Below are positions 6,782-15,930 of a stretch of 50,431 nt of DNA, one piece after another. A program made the translations under genes and the position numbers. Below the pieces are notes generated by a model that saw only the letters and a program-made list of their open reading frames with translations, searched no databases and was not told where the DNA came from. Source of the DNA: Myceligenerans pegani (GTDB lineage: Bacteria; Actinomycetota; Actinomycetes; Actinomycetales; Cellulomonadaceae); the NCBI RefSeq assembly GCF_014892515.1, contig NZ_JADBGR010000075.1, positions 1 through 50,431 of the forward strand, given 5' to 3'. The stretch's first letter is position 1. Each line of letters begins with the position of its first letter.

Positions 6782-8560
6782 TCAGACCAGCTGCGCCGCC
6801 ACCGCCCGTCCCGTCGTCCTCCCCGTGAACAGGCACCCGCCCAGGAACGTCCCCTCCAGGGCGCGGTGCCCGTGCACGCCGCCGCCGCCGAAGCCCGCCG
6901 CCTCGCCGACCGCCCACAGCCCCTCGACCACGTCGCCCGACGGGTCCAGCACGCGCCCGGCCGGATCGCACCACAGCCCGCCCAGCGTCTTGCGGGTCAG
7001 CACGCTCAGCCGCACGGCGAGCATCGGCCCGTCGGCGGGGTCGGTGAGCGCCCGCGGCGGCGCGACGCGGATGCGCCGGTCCACCCAGAACGACCGCGCC
7101 GCCCGCGTCGCCACGACCTGCGGGTCCTTGCCCAGCCCGGACAGCACCTGCGCGTCGCGGGCGGCGACGATCCGCGCGAGCGCGTCGGCGTCGATGCGCC
7201 CCTTCGACCCCGGCGTGCCTTCGACCAGGGCGTTCATCCCCGCGGCGAGCTCGGCCGGCGTCGCCCCCCACACGAACTCGGGAGACTTCTCCGCGAACGT
7301 CCGCACGGGCACCGCCTTGCCGCGCACGCGCTCGATGAGCTGCGGCACCGACTTCCCCGTCAGGTCCGGGTTCTGCTCGGAGCCCGACAGGGCGAACTCC
7401 TTCTCCATGATCGTCTTGTTCAGCACGAACCAGGAGTGGTCGTCGCCGCGGCTCGTGAGGTGCCGCAGCGCGCCCAGCGCGTCGAAGCCCGGGTAGAGCG
7501 GGGCGGGGAGGCGCCCGCCGTCGGCGTCGAGCCAGAGCGACGACGGGCCGGGCAGGATGCGGATGCCGTGGTCGGTCCAGACGGGGGAGTGGTTCGCGAT
7601 GCCCTCCGGGTAGTGCCACATACGGTCCTCGTGGACCAGCGCCGCCCCGGCCTCGCGCGCGACGCCCAGCATGAGCCCGTCCGTCGAGTCGGGCACCCCG
7701 GACAGCATGCGCGCGGGCAGGCTGCCCGCCTCCCGGGGCCAGCGGGCGCGCGCCAGCTCGTGGTTCGCGCCGATGCCGCCCGACGCGATCACGACGGCCT
7801 GCGCGTGCAGCTCCACCTCGCCCGTGACCTCGCGGGACGACGGCGTGCCGCGTCCCGAGAACGGCGCTCCGGCCGGGGCGTCGTCGTCGGCCAGGACCTC
7901 CGCGCGCACGCCCGTCACGGCGCCCCCGGAACGCAGCACCTCGACGACGCGGTGGCGGAACCGCAGATCGAGCAGGCCGCCGCGGACCGCCTCGCGAGCC
8001 GCGCGGACGAACGGCTCCAGGAGGCCGGGGCCCGTGCCCCAGGTGACGTGGAAGCGGGGCACCGAGTTGCCGTGCTCGACGTTCCCGGCGCCCCCGCCGG
8101 CCCCGCCCGTCACGGGATAGCCGCCGCGCTCGGCCCACTGCACCAGCGGGAACCAGCGCACGCCCTTGCCGTGCAGCCAGGGGCGCATCTCACCCGCCGC
8201 GAACTCGACGAAACCCTTCGCCCAGGCGTAGCCGTGCCGGTCCGGGCCCTCGCCGCGGTCGGCGCCGGCGGCGAACTGCGCCGCGCCGAGCCAGTCCGCG
8301 AACGCGAGCTCGGCGCCGTCGCGCACGCCGACACGCCGCTGCTCCGGGGAACCGACGAGGAACAGCCCGCCGAACGACCACCACGCCTGCCCGCCGAGCG
8401 AGCGAGCCGGCTCCTGGTCGACGACGACCACCCGTTTCCCGGCCGCGGCCAGCTCCGTTGCTGTGACCAGGCCGGACAGGCCCCCACCCACGACGATGAC
8501 GTCCGCGGCGACCGCATCGTCGCTGATGGCGGGACCGCTGTTGAAGACGGCGTCAGACAT
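6782..8560 (-). CDS. FAD-binding dehydrogenase, ketosteroid-dehydrogenase-like
   Basis: A protein of 592 residues. The FAD-binding Rossmann motif is at residues 20-50 (DVIVVGGGLSGLVTATELAAAGKRVVVVDQE), followed by SLGGQAWWSFGGLFLV and HGNSVPRFHVTWGTGPGLLEPF. The C-terminus carries the second FAD motif (LWAVGEAAGFGGGGVHGHRALEGTFLGGCLFTGR). It belongs to the fumarate reductase/3-ketosteroid-delta-1-dehydrogenase superfamily, in the group usually annotated only as 'FAD-binding dehydrogenase'. The function is unknown; no steroid genes lie nearby. The start at 8560 puts the ATG 6 nt after TACGCT (leaderless arrangement). A 73-residue N-terminal extension is open but carries no support. It is divergent from glgX with 37 nt between. 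Confidence 0.85.
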   Translation of the reverse strand: MSDAVFNSGPAISDDAVAADVIVVGGGLSGLVTATELAAAGKRVVVVDQEPARSLGGQAWWSFGGLFLVGSPEQRRVGVRDGAELAFADWLGAAQFAAGADRGEGPDRHGYAWAKGFVEFAAGEMRPWLHGKGVRWFPLVQWAERGGYPVTGGAGGGAGNVEHGNSVPRFHVTWGTGPGLLEPFVRAAREAVRGGLLDLRFRHRVVEVLRSGGAVTGVRAEVLADDDAPAGAPFSGRGTPSSREVTGEVELHAQAVVIASGGIGANHELARARWPREAGSLPARMLSGVPDSTDGLMLGVAREAGAALVHEDRMWHYPEGIANHSPVWTDHGIRILPGPSSLWLDADGGRLPAPLYPGFDALGALRHLTSRGDDHSWFVLNKTIMEKEFALSGSEQNPDLTGKSVPQLIERVRGKAVPVRTFAEKSPEFVWGATPAELAAGMNALVEGTPGSKGRIDADALARIVAARDAQVLSGLGKDPQVVATRAARSFWVDRRIRVAPPRALTDPADGPMLAVRLSVLTRKTLGGLWCDPAGRVLDPSGDVVEGLWAVGEAAGFGGGGVHGHRALEGTFLGGCLFTGRTTGRAVAAQLV

Positions 8561-8597
8561 GCCGGAAGCGTAGCGGTATACGTGCCACGATGGGGCC
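8561..8597. promoter_or_regulatory. Two divergent leaderless-type promoters in 37 nt
   Basis: On the minus strand TACGCT (8567-8572) lies 6 nt before the dehydrogenase ATG. On the plus strand CACGAT (8586-8591) lies 6 nt before the glgX ATG. No ribosome binding site is evident for either gene. The -35 region of each would lie inside the other gene, so the two polymerase sites overlap. Confidence 0.45.
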
Positions 8598-10904
8598 ATG
8601 ACCGTGACACCGCAGCGCGTCCCCGGGGACCCCGAGCCGCGGCCCGTCGTCCGGCCGCTGAAGCAGCCCACCCGGCACCGCAGCCACGTGCCGCCCCTCG
8701 GCGTGCACGTCACCCCGGACGGCGGGATCGACGTCGCCGTCCTCGCCTCGCACGCCACGGCCATGGACCTCTGCCTCATCGACGTCGACGACGCCGGTGG
8801 ATTCCGCGAGCGCCGCGTCGAGCTCGAGGGCCCGGTCTACGGCGTGTGGCACGCCCACGTGCCCGACGTCGCCCCCGGCCAGCGCTACGGATTCCGCGCC
8901 TACGGGCCGTGGGACCCGAAGGCCGGCCTGCGGTACAACCCGGCCAAGCTCCTCGTCGACCCCTACGCCCGGGGACTCGTCGGCGAGGTCGTCTACGCGC
9001 CCGAGGTGCTCGGATCGCCGGCCGACCCGGACGACGACGCCTTGCGCGCCGACCCCTACGGCCCCCCGGACGACCGCGACTCGATCGCGCACGTCCCGCA
9101 CGGCGTCGTCGTCGGCCCGCTCGCGCGGCCCCAGCCGCTCACCCGGCCCCGCGTCCCGTGGGCGGACACCGTCATCTACGAGGCCCACGTGCGTGGCCTC
9201 ACCCTGCTCAACGAGAAGGTTCCCGAGGAGCTCCGCGGCACCTACGCCGGCGTCGCCCACCCCGCCACGATCGAGCACCTCACGTCGCTCGGCGTCACCA
9301 CCCTCGAGCTCCTCCCCATCCACGCCAGCGCCACCGAGGCCCGGCTCGCCACCCAGGGACTGACGAACTACTGGGGCTACAACACCCTCGGCTTCTTCGC
9401 GCCCAACAGCGCCTACGCCACCCGCGCGGCGCGCGAGCGGGGCGCCGAGGCCGTGCTCGACGAGGTGCGCGGCATGGTCCACCTCCTGCACACCGCCGGC
9501 ATCGAGGTGCTGCTCGACGTCGTCCACAACCACACCTGCGAAGGCGGTGACGACGGGCTCCACCTCTCCTGGCGCGGCCTCGACAACCCCGTCTACTACC
9601 TGCACGACGGCGCCTCCCCGGCGGCGCTCGCGGACGTCACCGGAACCGGGAACTCGCTGGACTACCGGCGCCCGCGCGTCATCCAGCTGGCCCTCGACTC
9701 CCTGCGCTACTGGGCGGAGACCGTCGGCGTGGACGGCTTCCGGTTCGACCTCGCCGTGACCCTCGCCCGCGGATCCTTCGGCTTCGACCCCGATCACCCG
9801 TTCCTGGTCGCGCTGCAGACGGACCCCGTGCTGTCCGGGCTCAAACTCGTGGCCGAACCGTGGGACGTCGGACCGGGCGGCTGGCAGACCGGCCAGTTCC
9901 CGCCGCCGCTGGCCGAATGGAACGACCGGTTCCGCGACGCCGTCCGGGGATTCTGGCTGGAGGCGCCCAAGCAGGGCTCGCACGGAGGGCCGATGCGCGG
10001 GGTGCGGGAGCTGGCGACCCGGCTCGCCGGATCGGCCGACCTCTTCGGGCCCGGCGACCCGCCCCTGGTGCGCGGGCCGGTGGCGTCCGTCAACTACGTG
10101 ACCGCCCACGACGGTTTCACTCTCGCCGACCTGGTCGCCTACGAGCACAAGCGCAACCACGCCAACGGCGAGGACAACCGTGACGGCAGCGACAACAACC
10201 TGTCCTGGAACCACGGTCTGGAGGGGCACACGCCGCAGGGCGACGACGCCACCACCGAGCACTGGGAGGCCATCGTGCCCCTGCGGCGGCGCTCGCAGCG
10301 GAACCTGCTGGCCATGCTGCTGCTCGGCGCCGGCACCCCGATGATCACCGCCGGCGACGAGTCGGGGCGCTCGCAGGGTGGCAACAACAACGCGTACGTG
10401 CAGGACAACGAGGTGTCCTGGGTGCCCTGGAAGCTCGACGCCGCGGGGGAGGACCTGCTGGCCACCTGTCGTTTCCTGGCGAGGCTGCGGCACGAGCATC
10501 CGGCGCTGCGCGCCGACTCCTTCTTCCTCGGCACGCCCCGGCCGCACGAGCCCGACCCCGATCTGCTGTGGTTCGCGGAGGGCGGCGAGCCCATGGACGT
10601 CGCGGCGTGGGACACGCCGGGCCGGCGCGTGCTGCAGATGCTGCGCTCGGGCCCGGGTGACGACGACGCGGACGTCCTGCTCGTGATCAACGGCGGGCTG
10701 TCCGACGTCGTCGCGACGCTCCCGGCGGTGCCGGGCCCGGCCGGGGGCACCGGCGACCCGGCCCCCGCGAAGCGCTGGGACCGGGTCTGGGACTCCGCCT
10801 GGGACCGCCCGGAGCCCCCGGACGAGGAAGAACGCCACTGCGACGCCACGACGACGCTGGACGCGCTGAGCGTGCAGGTCTTCCTGACCCGTCCGGCCGG
10901 CTGA
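8598..10904 (+). CDS. glgX: Glycogen debranching enzyme GlgX
   Basis: A protein of 768 residues, somewhat longer than the usual 650-720. It hydrolyses alpha-1,6 branches of phosphorylase-trimmed glycogen in the cytoplasm. An N-terminal CBM48-like domain (residues 30-140, ending YGFRAYGPWDP) precedes a GH13 barrel. The catalytic set is visible: nucleophile Asp in VDGFRFDLA (about residue 384), acid Glu in LVAEPWDVG (about 419) and Asp in TAHDGFTL (about 503). DVVHNHTCEG and ITAGDESGRSQGGNNNAYVQDNE are GlgX signatures. The Pro-rich C-terminal segment near 715-745 is an insertion not usual in the family. No other glycogen gene is in view. Its stop is 12 nt from that of the convergent pectinase gene. 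Confidence 0.95.
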   Translation: MTVTPQRVPGDPEPRPVVRPLKQPTRHRSHVPPLGVHVTPDGGIDVAVLASHATAMDLCLIDVDDAGGFRERRVELEGPVYGVWHAHVPDVAPGQRYGFRAYGPWDPKAGLRYNPAKLLVDPYARGLVGEVVYAPEVLGSPADPDDDALRADPYGPPDDRDSIAHVPHGVVVGPLARPQPLTRPRVPWADTVIYEAHVRGLTLLNEKVPEELRGTYAGVAHPATIEHLTSLGVTTLELLPIHASATEARLATQGLTNYWGYNTLGFFAPNSAYATRAARERGAEAVLDEVRGMVHLLHTAGIEVLLDVVHNHTCEGGDDGLHLSWRGLDNPVYYLHDGASPAALADVTGTGNSLDYRRPRVIQLALDSLRYWAETVGVDGFRFDLAVTLARGSFGFDPDHPFLVALQTDPVLSGLKLVAEPWDVGPGGWQTGQFPPPLAEWNDRFRDAVRGFWLEAPKQGSHGGPMRGVRELATRLAGSADLFGPGDPPLVRGPVASVNYVTAHDGFTLADLVAYEHKRNHANGEDNRDGSDNNLSWNHGLEGHTPQGDDATTEHWEAIVPLRRRSQRNLLAMLLLGAGTPMITAGDESGRSQGGNNNAYVQDNEVSWVPWKLDAAGEDLLATCRFLARLRHEHPALRADSFFLGTPRPHEPDPDLLWFAEGGEPMDVAAWDTPGRRVLQMLRSGPGDDDADVLLVINGGLSDVVATLPAVPGPAGGTGDPAPAKRWDRVWDSAWDRPEPPDEEERHCDATTTLDALSVQVFLTRPAG

Positions 10905-10916
10905 CCGCTCGCGCCG

Positions 10917-13900
10917 TCAGCGCACCCGGTCTCCCCGGGCGCCCCTCGTCGTGTAGTCGAGGCGCGGGGCCGGGGGCTCCTCCATGCCCTCACCGAGGTG
11001 GTAGCTCACGTGCGGCGGCTGGTTGTACGCCGTGTTCTGCCAGGCCACCGCCGTGCGGTACATCGGGTCGGACATGAGCGTGCGGAGCCGGTGACCGGTC
11101 GGATCCACCGTGGTGGCGATCCGCAGCGCCGTCGAGTCCTCCGTGCGGGTGACGATCTCCTCGCGCCAGTCACCGAACAGGTCGGCCTGGAGCGCCACGT
11201 TGCCCTTCGTGGTGTTGCTGGAGAGCGTCCCGGTGGCCCGGTAGAGCTCCACCTCCTCGCCGGCCTCCCAGTCCCACTTGGCGATGGTCGGCACGCCCGC
11301 TGCGATGTCCTCCGAGTAGTCGTGGTCGCCGATCTCCCGCAAGAGGTCGCCGTCCCACCAGGTGAGGAAGTTGGCGGCCGGGATGTCCGTGCCGATCAGC
11401 TCGCCCGACACGGAGCGCAGCTCGCCGACCCGTGAGTTCCACGCGTAGTCGCCGCCGATCGCCCACGCCTCGGCACCGTCGTACCGCGGGTCGATGTCGC
11501 CCGCCGCGGCGCGGCCGGTGTCCCGGTCGGCCGGGACGGACCACAGCACCTCGCCCGTGGCCGCGTCCCGGAAGGTCGCGCCGAGGTTGCCCGAGTCCCG
11601 CATGGACTCGTGCGCGGCGAACACCTCGAGGCCGTCACGCGACGGGTCGAGGTCGCTCACGTGGATCGCGTCGCCGTGGCCCAGCCGGGTGGTGTACAAC
11701 CCGGTGCCGTCGTCGTCCACGGTCATCGACCCGAAGACGATCTCGTCGAGCTGGTCGCCGTCGACGTCGGCCACGTGCATGTCGTGGTTGCCCTGGCCGG
11801 CCCACTCCGCGCCGGCCTCGTTCGAGTCGAAGACCCAGCGCTCGCTGAGCTCCTCCCCGTCCCAGTCGAAGGCGGCGATGACGGTCCGGGTGTAGTACCC
11901 CCGGGAGAACACCGCCGACGGGCGCTCGCCGTCGAGGTACGCCGTTGCCGCGAGGAACCGGTCCACGCGGTTGCCGTACCCGTCGCCCCAGTCCGCGACG
12001 TCGCCGCGCGGCGGGACGTAGTCGATCGTGTCGAGCGCGACGCCGGTGGCGCCGTCGAACACCGTGAGGAACTCCGGGCCGGCCAGCACGCGACCCTCGG
12101 AGTTGCGGTGGTCGGCGCGCGGGTCGCCGATCACGGTGCCGGCGGCGTCCGTGGTGCCGTCCGCGGTCTTGGTGATCAGCTCGGCGCGGCCGTCGCCGTC
12201 GTAGTCGAACACCTGGAACTGCGTGTAGTGGGCGCCGGCCCGGATGTTCCGGCCCAGGTCGATCCGCCACAACCGCGTGCCGTCGAACTCGTACGCGTCG
12301 AGGTAGACGTTCCCGGTGTAGCCCGAGTGCGAGTTGTCGTGCGCGTTGGACGGGTTCCACTTGACGACGATCTCGTACTGCCCGTCGCCGTCGACGTCGC
12401 CCACCGACGCGTCGTTCGCGCTGTAGGTGTACTCCTCTCCGGCCGGGGTGACGCCGCCGGACGGCTTGTCCAGCGGGATGTCGCGCGTCTGGCCGTGCCA
12501 CGGGGTGAACTCGGGCGTGGCCCAGCGCTCCCCGCCCTTCCGGTGGCCGTGACCGTGGCCCCTGCCCCGCACCTCGCTGATCCGGTACGTCGAGTCGGCG
12601 GTCCCGCGCGCGTCGGTCAGGTTCGTGGAGCCGCTGATCGGCCTGCGTGTGATCCGCTCGCCGTCGCGGTAGACGTGGAACCGGATCGCCTCGGGGTCGT
12701 CGCCGAGCATGCGCCAGCCCACGTAGACGCCGCCGTCCGGCAGCGCGACCGCGACCGGCGACCGGTCGATCCGCTCGGCCTGCCGCGCCAGCAGGGTGTC
12801 GGCCGGCGAGATCACCGTGTCCGACGACGCCGAGGCGCCGCCCGCGTTCATGGCGACCACCGTGTAGTGGTACGGCACGGTCGTGAGCACGCCGGTGTCC
12901 TCGAACGAGGTCCCGGTGGTCGCGCCGACGACGACGGGCTCCTCGCCCGACGACTCGGCGCGCAGCACCCGGTAGTAGCCCGCGTCGTCCGTCGCGTCCC
13001 AGCTCAGCGACACCAGGTTCTTCCCGACCTCGCCGACCGCGAGCCCCGACGGCGCCGCCGGCACCGCCACGCCGGGGTCGACCGTGGAGACCTCGAGCGG
13101 CGCGCTCGGGATGCCCTCCGCGCCCGAGCCGTCCAGCGTCACCACCGTGTACTCGTAGCGGAGCCCCGCGTACGCCGTCGTGTCGGTGTACGCCCCGGCG
13201 GTGACGTCCGCGACGGCCTCGCGCTCCGTCGCGCCGTCGGCCCGGCGGTACACCCGGTAGCCCGCGGCGTCGTCGGTCTCGTCCCAGGTGAGCGGGACGG
13301 ACGCGGTCACGCCGTCGAACGTCACCTCGCCCGCCGCCAGGTTCGAGACCGCGGTCTCGAGCGGCGTGATCGTCAGGCCGTTCAGCCAGCCGGTGGCAAC
13401 GACGTCGAGCCTGCCGTCGGTGACCTCGACCGGCTGGATCACCTTGCTCGCCACGGACCCGCGGCCCGCGTTCGACGAGCCGAGGTCGCGGCCCTCGACG
13501 GTCAGCCCGAGCCGGGCCGTGCCGAGCATGTCGCCCCAGTAGGCGGTCACGGCGTAGCTGCCGGGCGCCAGGTCGACGGCGAACGGCGTGTCCGCGGACG
13601 GCAGGAGGAAGTCGCGTTCCATCGCGTTCGGGTCGTAGTCCCAGTCGGTGCCGCGGTCGCGTCCGCCCGGCCCGGCGTCGCTGGTGAAGCCGTACCCGAG
13701 ACCCTGGCTGTACAGGGTGGTCGGGTCGACGGCGGTCCAGCCGTCGAGCGTCTCGTTCCCCGCGAGCTGGAGGTCGAACCTGTACAGCGCCGCCTTCGTG
13801 CCGACGGTGACGCTGTCCGACGGCGCGGAGTCGCCCCGGCCGTTCGCGGCCACGACGTGCAGGTCGTAGGTCGTGCCCTCGGCCAGGCCGGTGATGTCGG

Positions 13901-15596
13901 CGAGCGGGACGGTGGAGGTCGTGGCGAGCGTCCAGTCCGCCGTGCCGCTCTCGCGACGGAACACCCGGTAGATGTCCGTGTTCGCGGTCTCGTCCCAGGT
14001 CAGCCGGATGCTGGAGTTCGACACGGAGCCGGTGGCCAGTCCGGTCGGCGCGGTCGGGACCTCGGCGGGCGGCTCGACGTCGACCACCTCGCCGGACAGC
14101 GGGATGCCCAGGCCCGCGGTGCCCTGCGCCACGAGGCGCGCCATCTGGATCGCGCCGTACTCCTGGAAGTGGGTGTCGTCCGTCGTGCCGTTCGGCCGGT
14201 TCGGGTAGACCCCGGCGGGGACGTGCAGGAACACGGACTTCGCCGCCTCCGGACCGATCTCGTTCAGGTACGCGCGGCTGCTCGCGGACAGGTCGACCAG
14301 CGGCACGTTTAGCTCGGCGGCGAGGCTGCTCGCCGCTTCCACGTACTGCGGGAACGAGACGTTGAACTCGCCGGTGTCCGGGTCGAAGGAGCGCCGGGAA
14401 ACGGGCGTGACGAGGACGGGTTCGGCGCCGCGCTGCCGGGCGCCGTTCACGTAGGTGCGCAGGTAGTTGCGGTAGTCGGCGGGGGCGGCGTACCGGTCGT
14501 CGACGCCGTAGCTGTTGTCGTTGTGCCCGAACTGGACGAACAGCGTGTCGCCCGGGCGGATCCGGGTCAGGACCTCGTCCAGGCGGCCCTGGCTGATGAA
14601 GTTCTTCGAGGAGCGCCCGCCGATCGCCTTGTTCGTGACGACGACGTCGTCCGACAGGAACCGCTCGATCATCTGGCCCCAGCCCGCCTGCGGTGCCCAG
14701 TACGGGTCGTACGTCTGGACGGTGGAGTCGCCCGTGACCCAGACGGTGGGCAGCGCGCCCGGGTCGCGCCCGGCGTCGCGTGTGATCGTGAGGCCGGCGA
14801 GGTTCGCGGCGCCGCCGGCGAACTCGAGGTTGAGCTGGCCGTCCACGAGGGCGATACGGAACGACTCGGTGACGAACTCGCCGGCTCCCGCCTGGGCGGG
14901 CGCCGTCTTCGCCATCTGCTCGGCGGTGATCGCGATGTCCGTGGGGCCGGCGGGGTCGCCCGCGACGACGTCGATCGTGTAGTCGCCGTTCGGCAGGTCG
15001 GCCACGAGCTCCGTGTCGCCGACCGTGACGAAGTCGGTGCGCAGGGCGTCGTCCGTGCCGCGGTCCGTGCCGGTGACCGCCGACGGGTCGACCCAGCCGA
15101 GGCGGTTCCCCGCGGTGTAGGCGGTGGTGGCGTCCAGGCCGGTCGCGCCGTCGTCGACCGCGCCGGGGCCGAGGTCGAGGACGAGACCGCCGTCGGGCAG
15201 CTCGACGTCGGGCAGCCCGACCAGGGAGCCGACGCCGACGGCGCTGGGCTCGCTCTCGCCGTCCGCGCCGAGTGCCGTGGCACGGTAGTAGTGGACCGCG
15301 GTGGTGTCGATGCCGGAGTCGGTGGCGAAGACGGTGCGCTCGTCGGTGCGCGCGACCTCGGTCCACGGGCCGTCGAGGCTGGTCGCGCGGCTCAGCACGT
15401 AGCCGGTCGCGTCGTCCACCTCGTTCCAGCGTATGGTCAGGGAGTCCTCGGTCGCGTGCGCGACGCGGACGGAGTCGGGGGCGGCCGGTGCGGCAGCCGC
15501 GGGGGCTGCGGTGACGGCGGCCAGGGGGAGGGACAGCGCGGCAGCGAGCGCTGCGGCGCGCAGGACTGGCGATCTGCGCGGGATTGCTGGAGGCAC
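10917..15596 (-). CDS. Secreted rhamnogalacturonan acetylesterase-lyase fusion
   Basis: A protein of 1559 residues. Residues 1-36 are a signal peptide ending APAAAA. Then follow a fibronectin III domain (about 38-125), a galactose-binding-like beta domain (130-280) and an SGNH esterase like CE12 rhamnogalacturonan acetylesterases (284-505: GDST with Ser about 290, AIGGRSSKNF, FGHND about 355, DDTHF about 474). Next come fibronectin III (515-600), a second CBM-like domain (600-745), two more fibronectin III domains (745-925) and a PL11-type rhamnogalacturonan lyase (930-1555). The lyase has WNPSNAHDNSHSGYTGNVY and several calcium loops (DVDGDGQYE, DYDGDGRAE, DVDGDQLDE). It should deacetylate and cleave the rhamnogalacturonan-I backbone of pectin outside the cell. 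A Gly/His-rich insert (RGRGHGHGHRKGG) sits inside the lyase. It is monocistronic, with a LacI-type operator upstream. Confidence 0.9.
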   Translation of the reverse strand: MPPAIPRRSPVLRAAALAAALSLPLAAVTAAPAAAAPAAPDSVRVAHATEDSLTIRWNEVDDATGYVLSRATSLDGPWTEVARTDERTVFATDSGIDTTAVHYYRATALGADGESEPSAVGVGSLVGLPDVELPDGGLVLDLGPGAVDDGATGLDATTAYTAGNRLGWVDPSAVTGTDRGTDDALRTDFVTVGDTELVADLPNGDYTIDVVAGDPAGPTDIAITAEQMAKTAPAQAGAGEFVTESFRIALVDGQLNLEFAGGAANLAGLTITRDAGRDPGALPTVWVTGDSTVQTYDPYWAPQAGWGQMIERFLSDDVVVTNKAIGGRSSKNFISQGRLDEVLTRIRPGDTLFVQFGHNDNSYGVDDRYAAPADYRNYLRTYVNGARQRGAEPVLVTPVSRRSFDPDTGEFNVSFPQYVEAASSLAAELNVPLVDLSASSRAYLNEIGPEAAKSVFLHVPAGVYPNRPNGTTDDTHFQEYGAIQMARLVAQGTAGLGIPLSGEVVDVEPPAEVPTAPTGLATGSVSNSSIRLTWDETANTDIYRVFRRESGTADWTLATTSTVPLADITGLAEGTTYDLHVVAANGRGDSAPSDSVTVGTKAALYRFDLQLAGNETLDGWTAVDPTTLYSQGLGYGFTSDAGPGGRDRGTDWDYDPNAMERDFLLPSADTPFAVDLAPGSYAVTAYWGDMLGTARLGLTVEGRDLGSSNAGRGSVASKVIQPVEVTDGRLDVVATGWLNGLTITPLETAVSNLAAGEVTFDGVTASVPLTWDETDDAAGYRVYRRADGATEREAVADVTAGAYTDTTAYAGLRYEYTVVTLDGSGAEGIPSAPLEVSTVDPGVAVPAAPSGLAVGEVGKNLVSLSWDATDDAGYYRVLRAESSGEEPVVVGATTGTSFEDTGVLTTVPYHYTVVAMNAGGASASSDTVISPADTLLARQAERIDRSPVAVALPDGGVYVGWRMLGDDPEAIRFHVYRDGERITRRPISGSTNLTDARGTADSTYRISEVRGRGHGHGHRKGGERWATPEFTPWHGQTRDIPLDKPSGGVTPAGEEYTYSANDASVGDVDGDGQYEIVVKWNPSNAHDNSHSGYTGNVYLDAYEFDGTRLWRIDLGRNIRAGAHYTQFQVFDYDGDGRAELITKTADGTTDAAGTVIGDPRADHRNSEGRVLAGPEFLTVFDGATGVALDTIDYVPPRGDVADWGDGYGNRVDRFLAATAYLDGERPSAVFSRGYYTRTVIAAFDWDGEELSERWVFDSNEAGAEWAGQGNHDMHVADVDGDQLDEIVFGSMTVDDDGTGLYTTRLGHGDAIHVSDLDPSRDGLEVFAAHESMRDSGNLGATFRDAATGEVLWSVPADRDTGRAAAGDIDPRYDGAEAWAIGGDYAWNSRVGELRSVSGELIGTDIPAANFLTWWDGDLLREIGDHDYSEDIAAGVPTIAKWDWEAGEEVELYRATGTLSSNTTKGNVALQADLFGDWREEIVTRTEDSTALRIATTVDPTGHRLRTLMSDPMYRTAVAWQNTAYNQPPHVSYHLGEGMEEPPAPRLDYTTRGARGDRVR

Positions 15597-15671
15597 GGTG
15601 GGTTCACCTCGCGGTCTCGTCGTTGAGCTTGCGGGAGTACATCGATGGAGCGGACTAGAACCCTCCAGCTT

Positions 15672-15683
15672 TGAAAGGTTTCA
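15672..15683. promoter_or_regulatory. LacI-family operator candidate for the pectinase gene
   Basis: TGAAA-GG-TTTCA is an inverted repeat with perfect 5-bp arms, 76-87 nt upstream of the pectinase ATG. It closely resembles the TGAAAcgTTTCA type recognised by many actinobacterial LacI repressors of plant-polysaccharide genes, but the central CG is replaced by GG. No LacI gene lies in the window, so the regulator must be encoded elsewhere. Confidence 0.6.
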
Positions 15684-15918
15684 TTCGGCTCGCCACACAT
15701 CATGCACGGGGTGCGGGGGAGAAGTCCAGCATTTCGGGAAAAGGCTTACCGCGACGTTGGACGGCGGATGCGGTCGGTCGTTCGTCGAGCGGTCGGCCGC
15801 CTGTCGCATGATCGGTTGCTCGGGGGACCGACCTCGCGACATCGGGCCGACCACAGCGCGGCGCCCGACCGCGCGTCCGAGTGGCGACCACCGGCGCGTG
15901 CCGCCCACGCCGCCCGGA

Positions 15919-15924
15919 TAGGGT
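15919..15924 (+). promoter_or_regulatory. -10 element of etfB, leaderless arrangement
   Basis: TAGGGT ends 6 nt before the etfB ATG, with no Shine-Dalgarno sequence between. Transcription would start at or next to the start codon. Confidence 0.5.
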
Positions 15925-15930
15925 TCTGCC

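Larger units (their letters stand above)
15597..15930. other. Divergent intergenic region, pectinase / etfB
   Basis: This 334-nt gap holds the operator described separately, the leaderless-type promoter of etfB at its right end, and a GGTCGGTC/GACCGACC inverted pair about 50 nt apart (about 15772-15835) that could fold. No coding frame in it has support. Confidence 0.4.

Noticed and set aside
6738-8138. Long open frames opposite or beside real genes (for example minus-strand 6738-8138 and 8553-10838, plus-strand 11610-14312)
   Set aside because: They are Arg/Pro/Gly-rich or Val/Gly-rich shadow frames produced by high GC; the overlapping frames carry full domain motifs.
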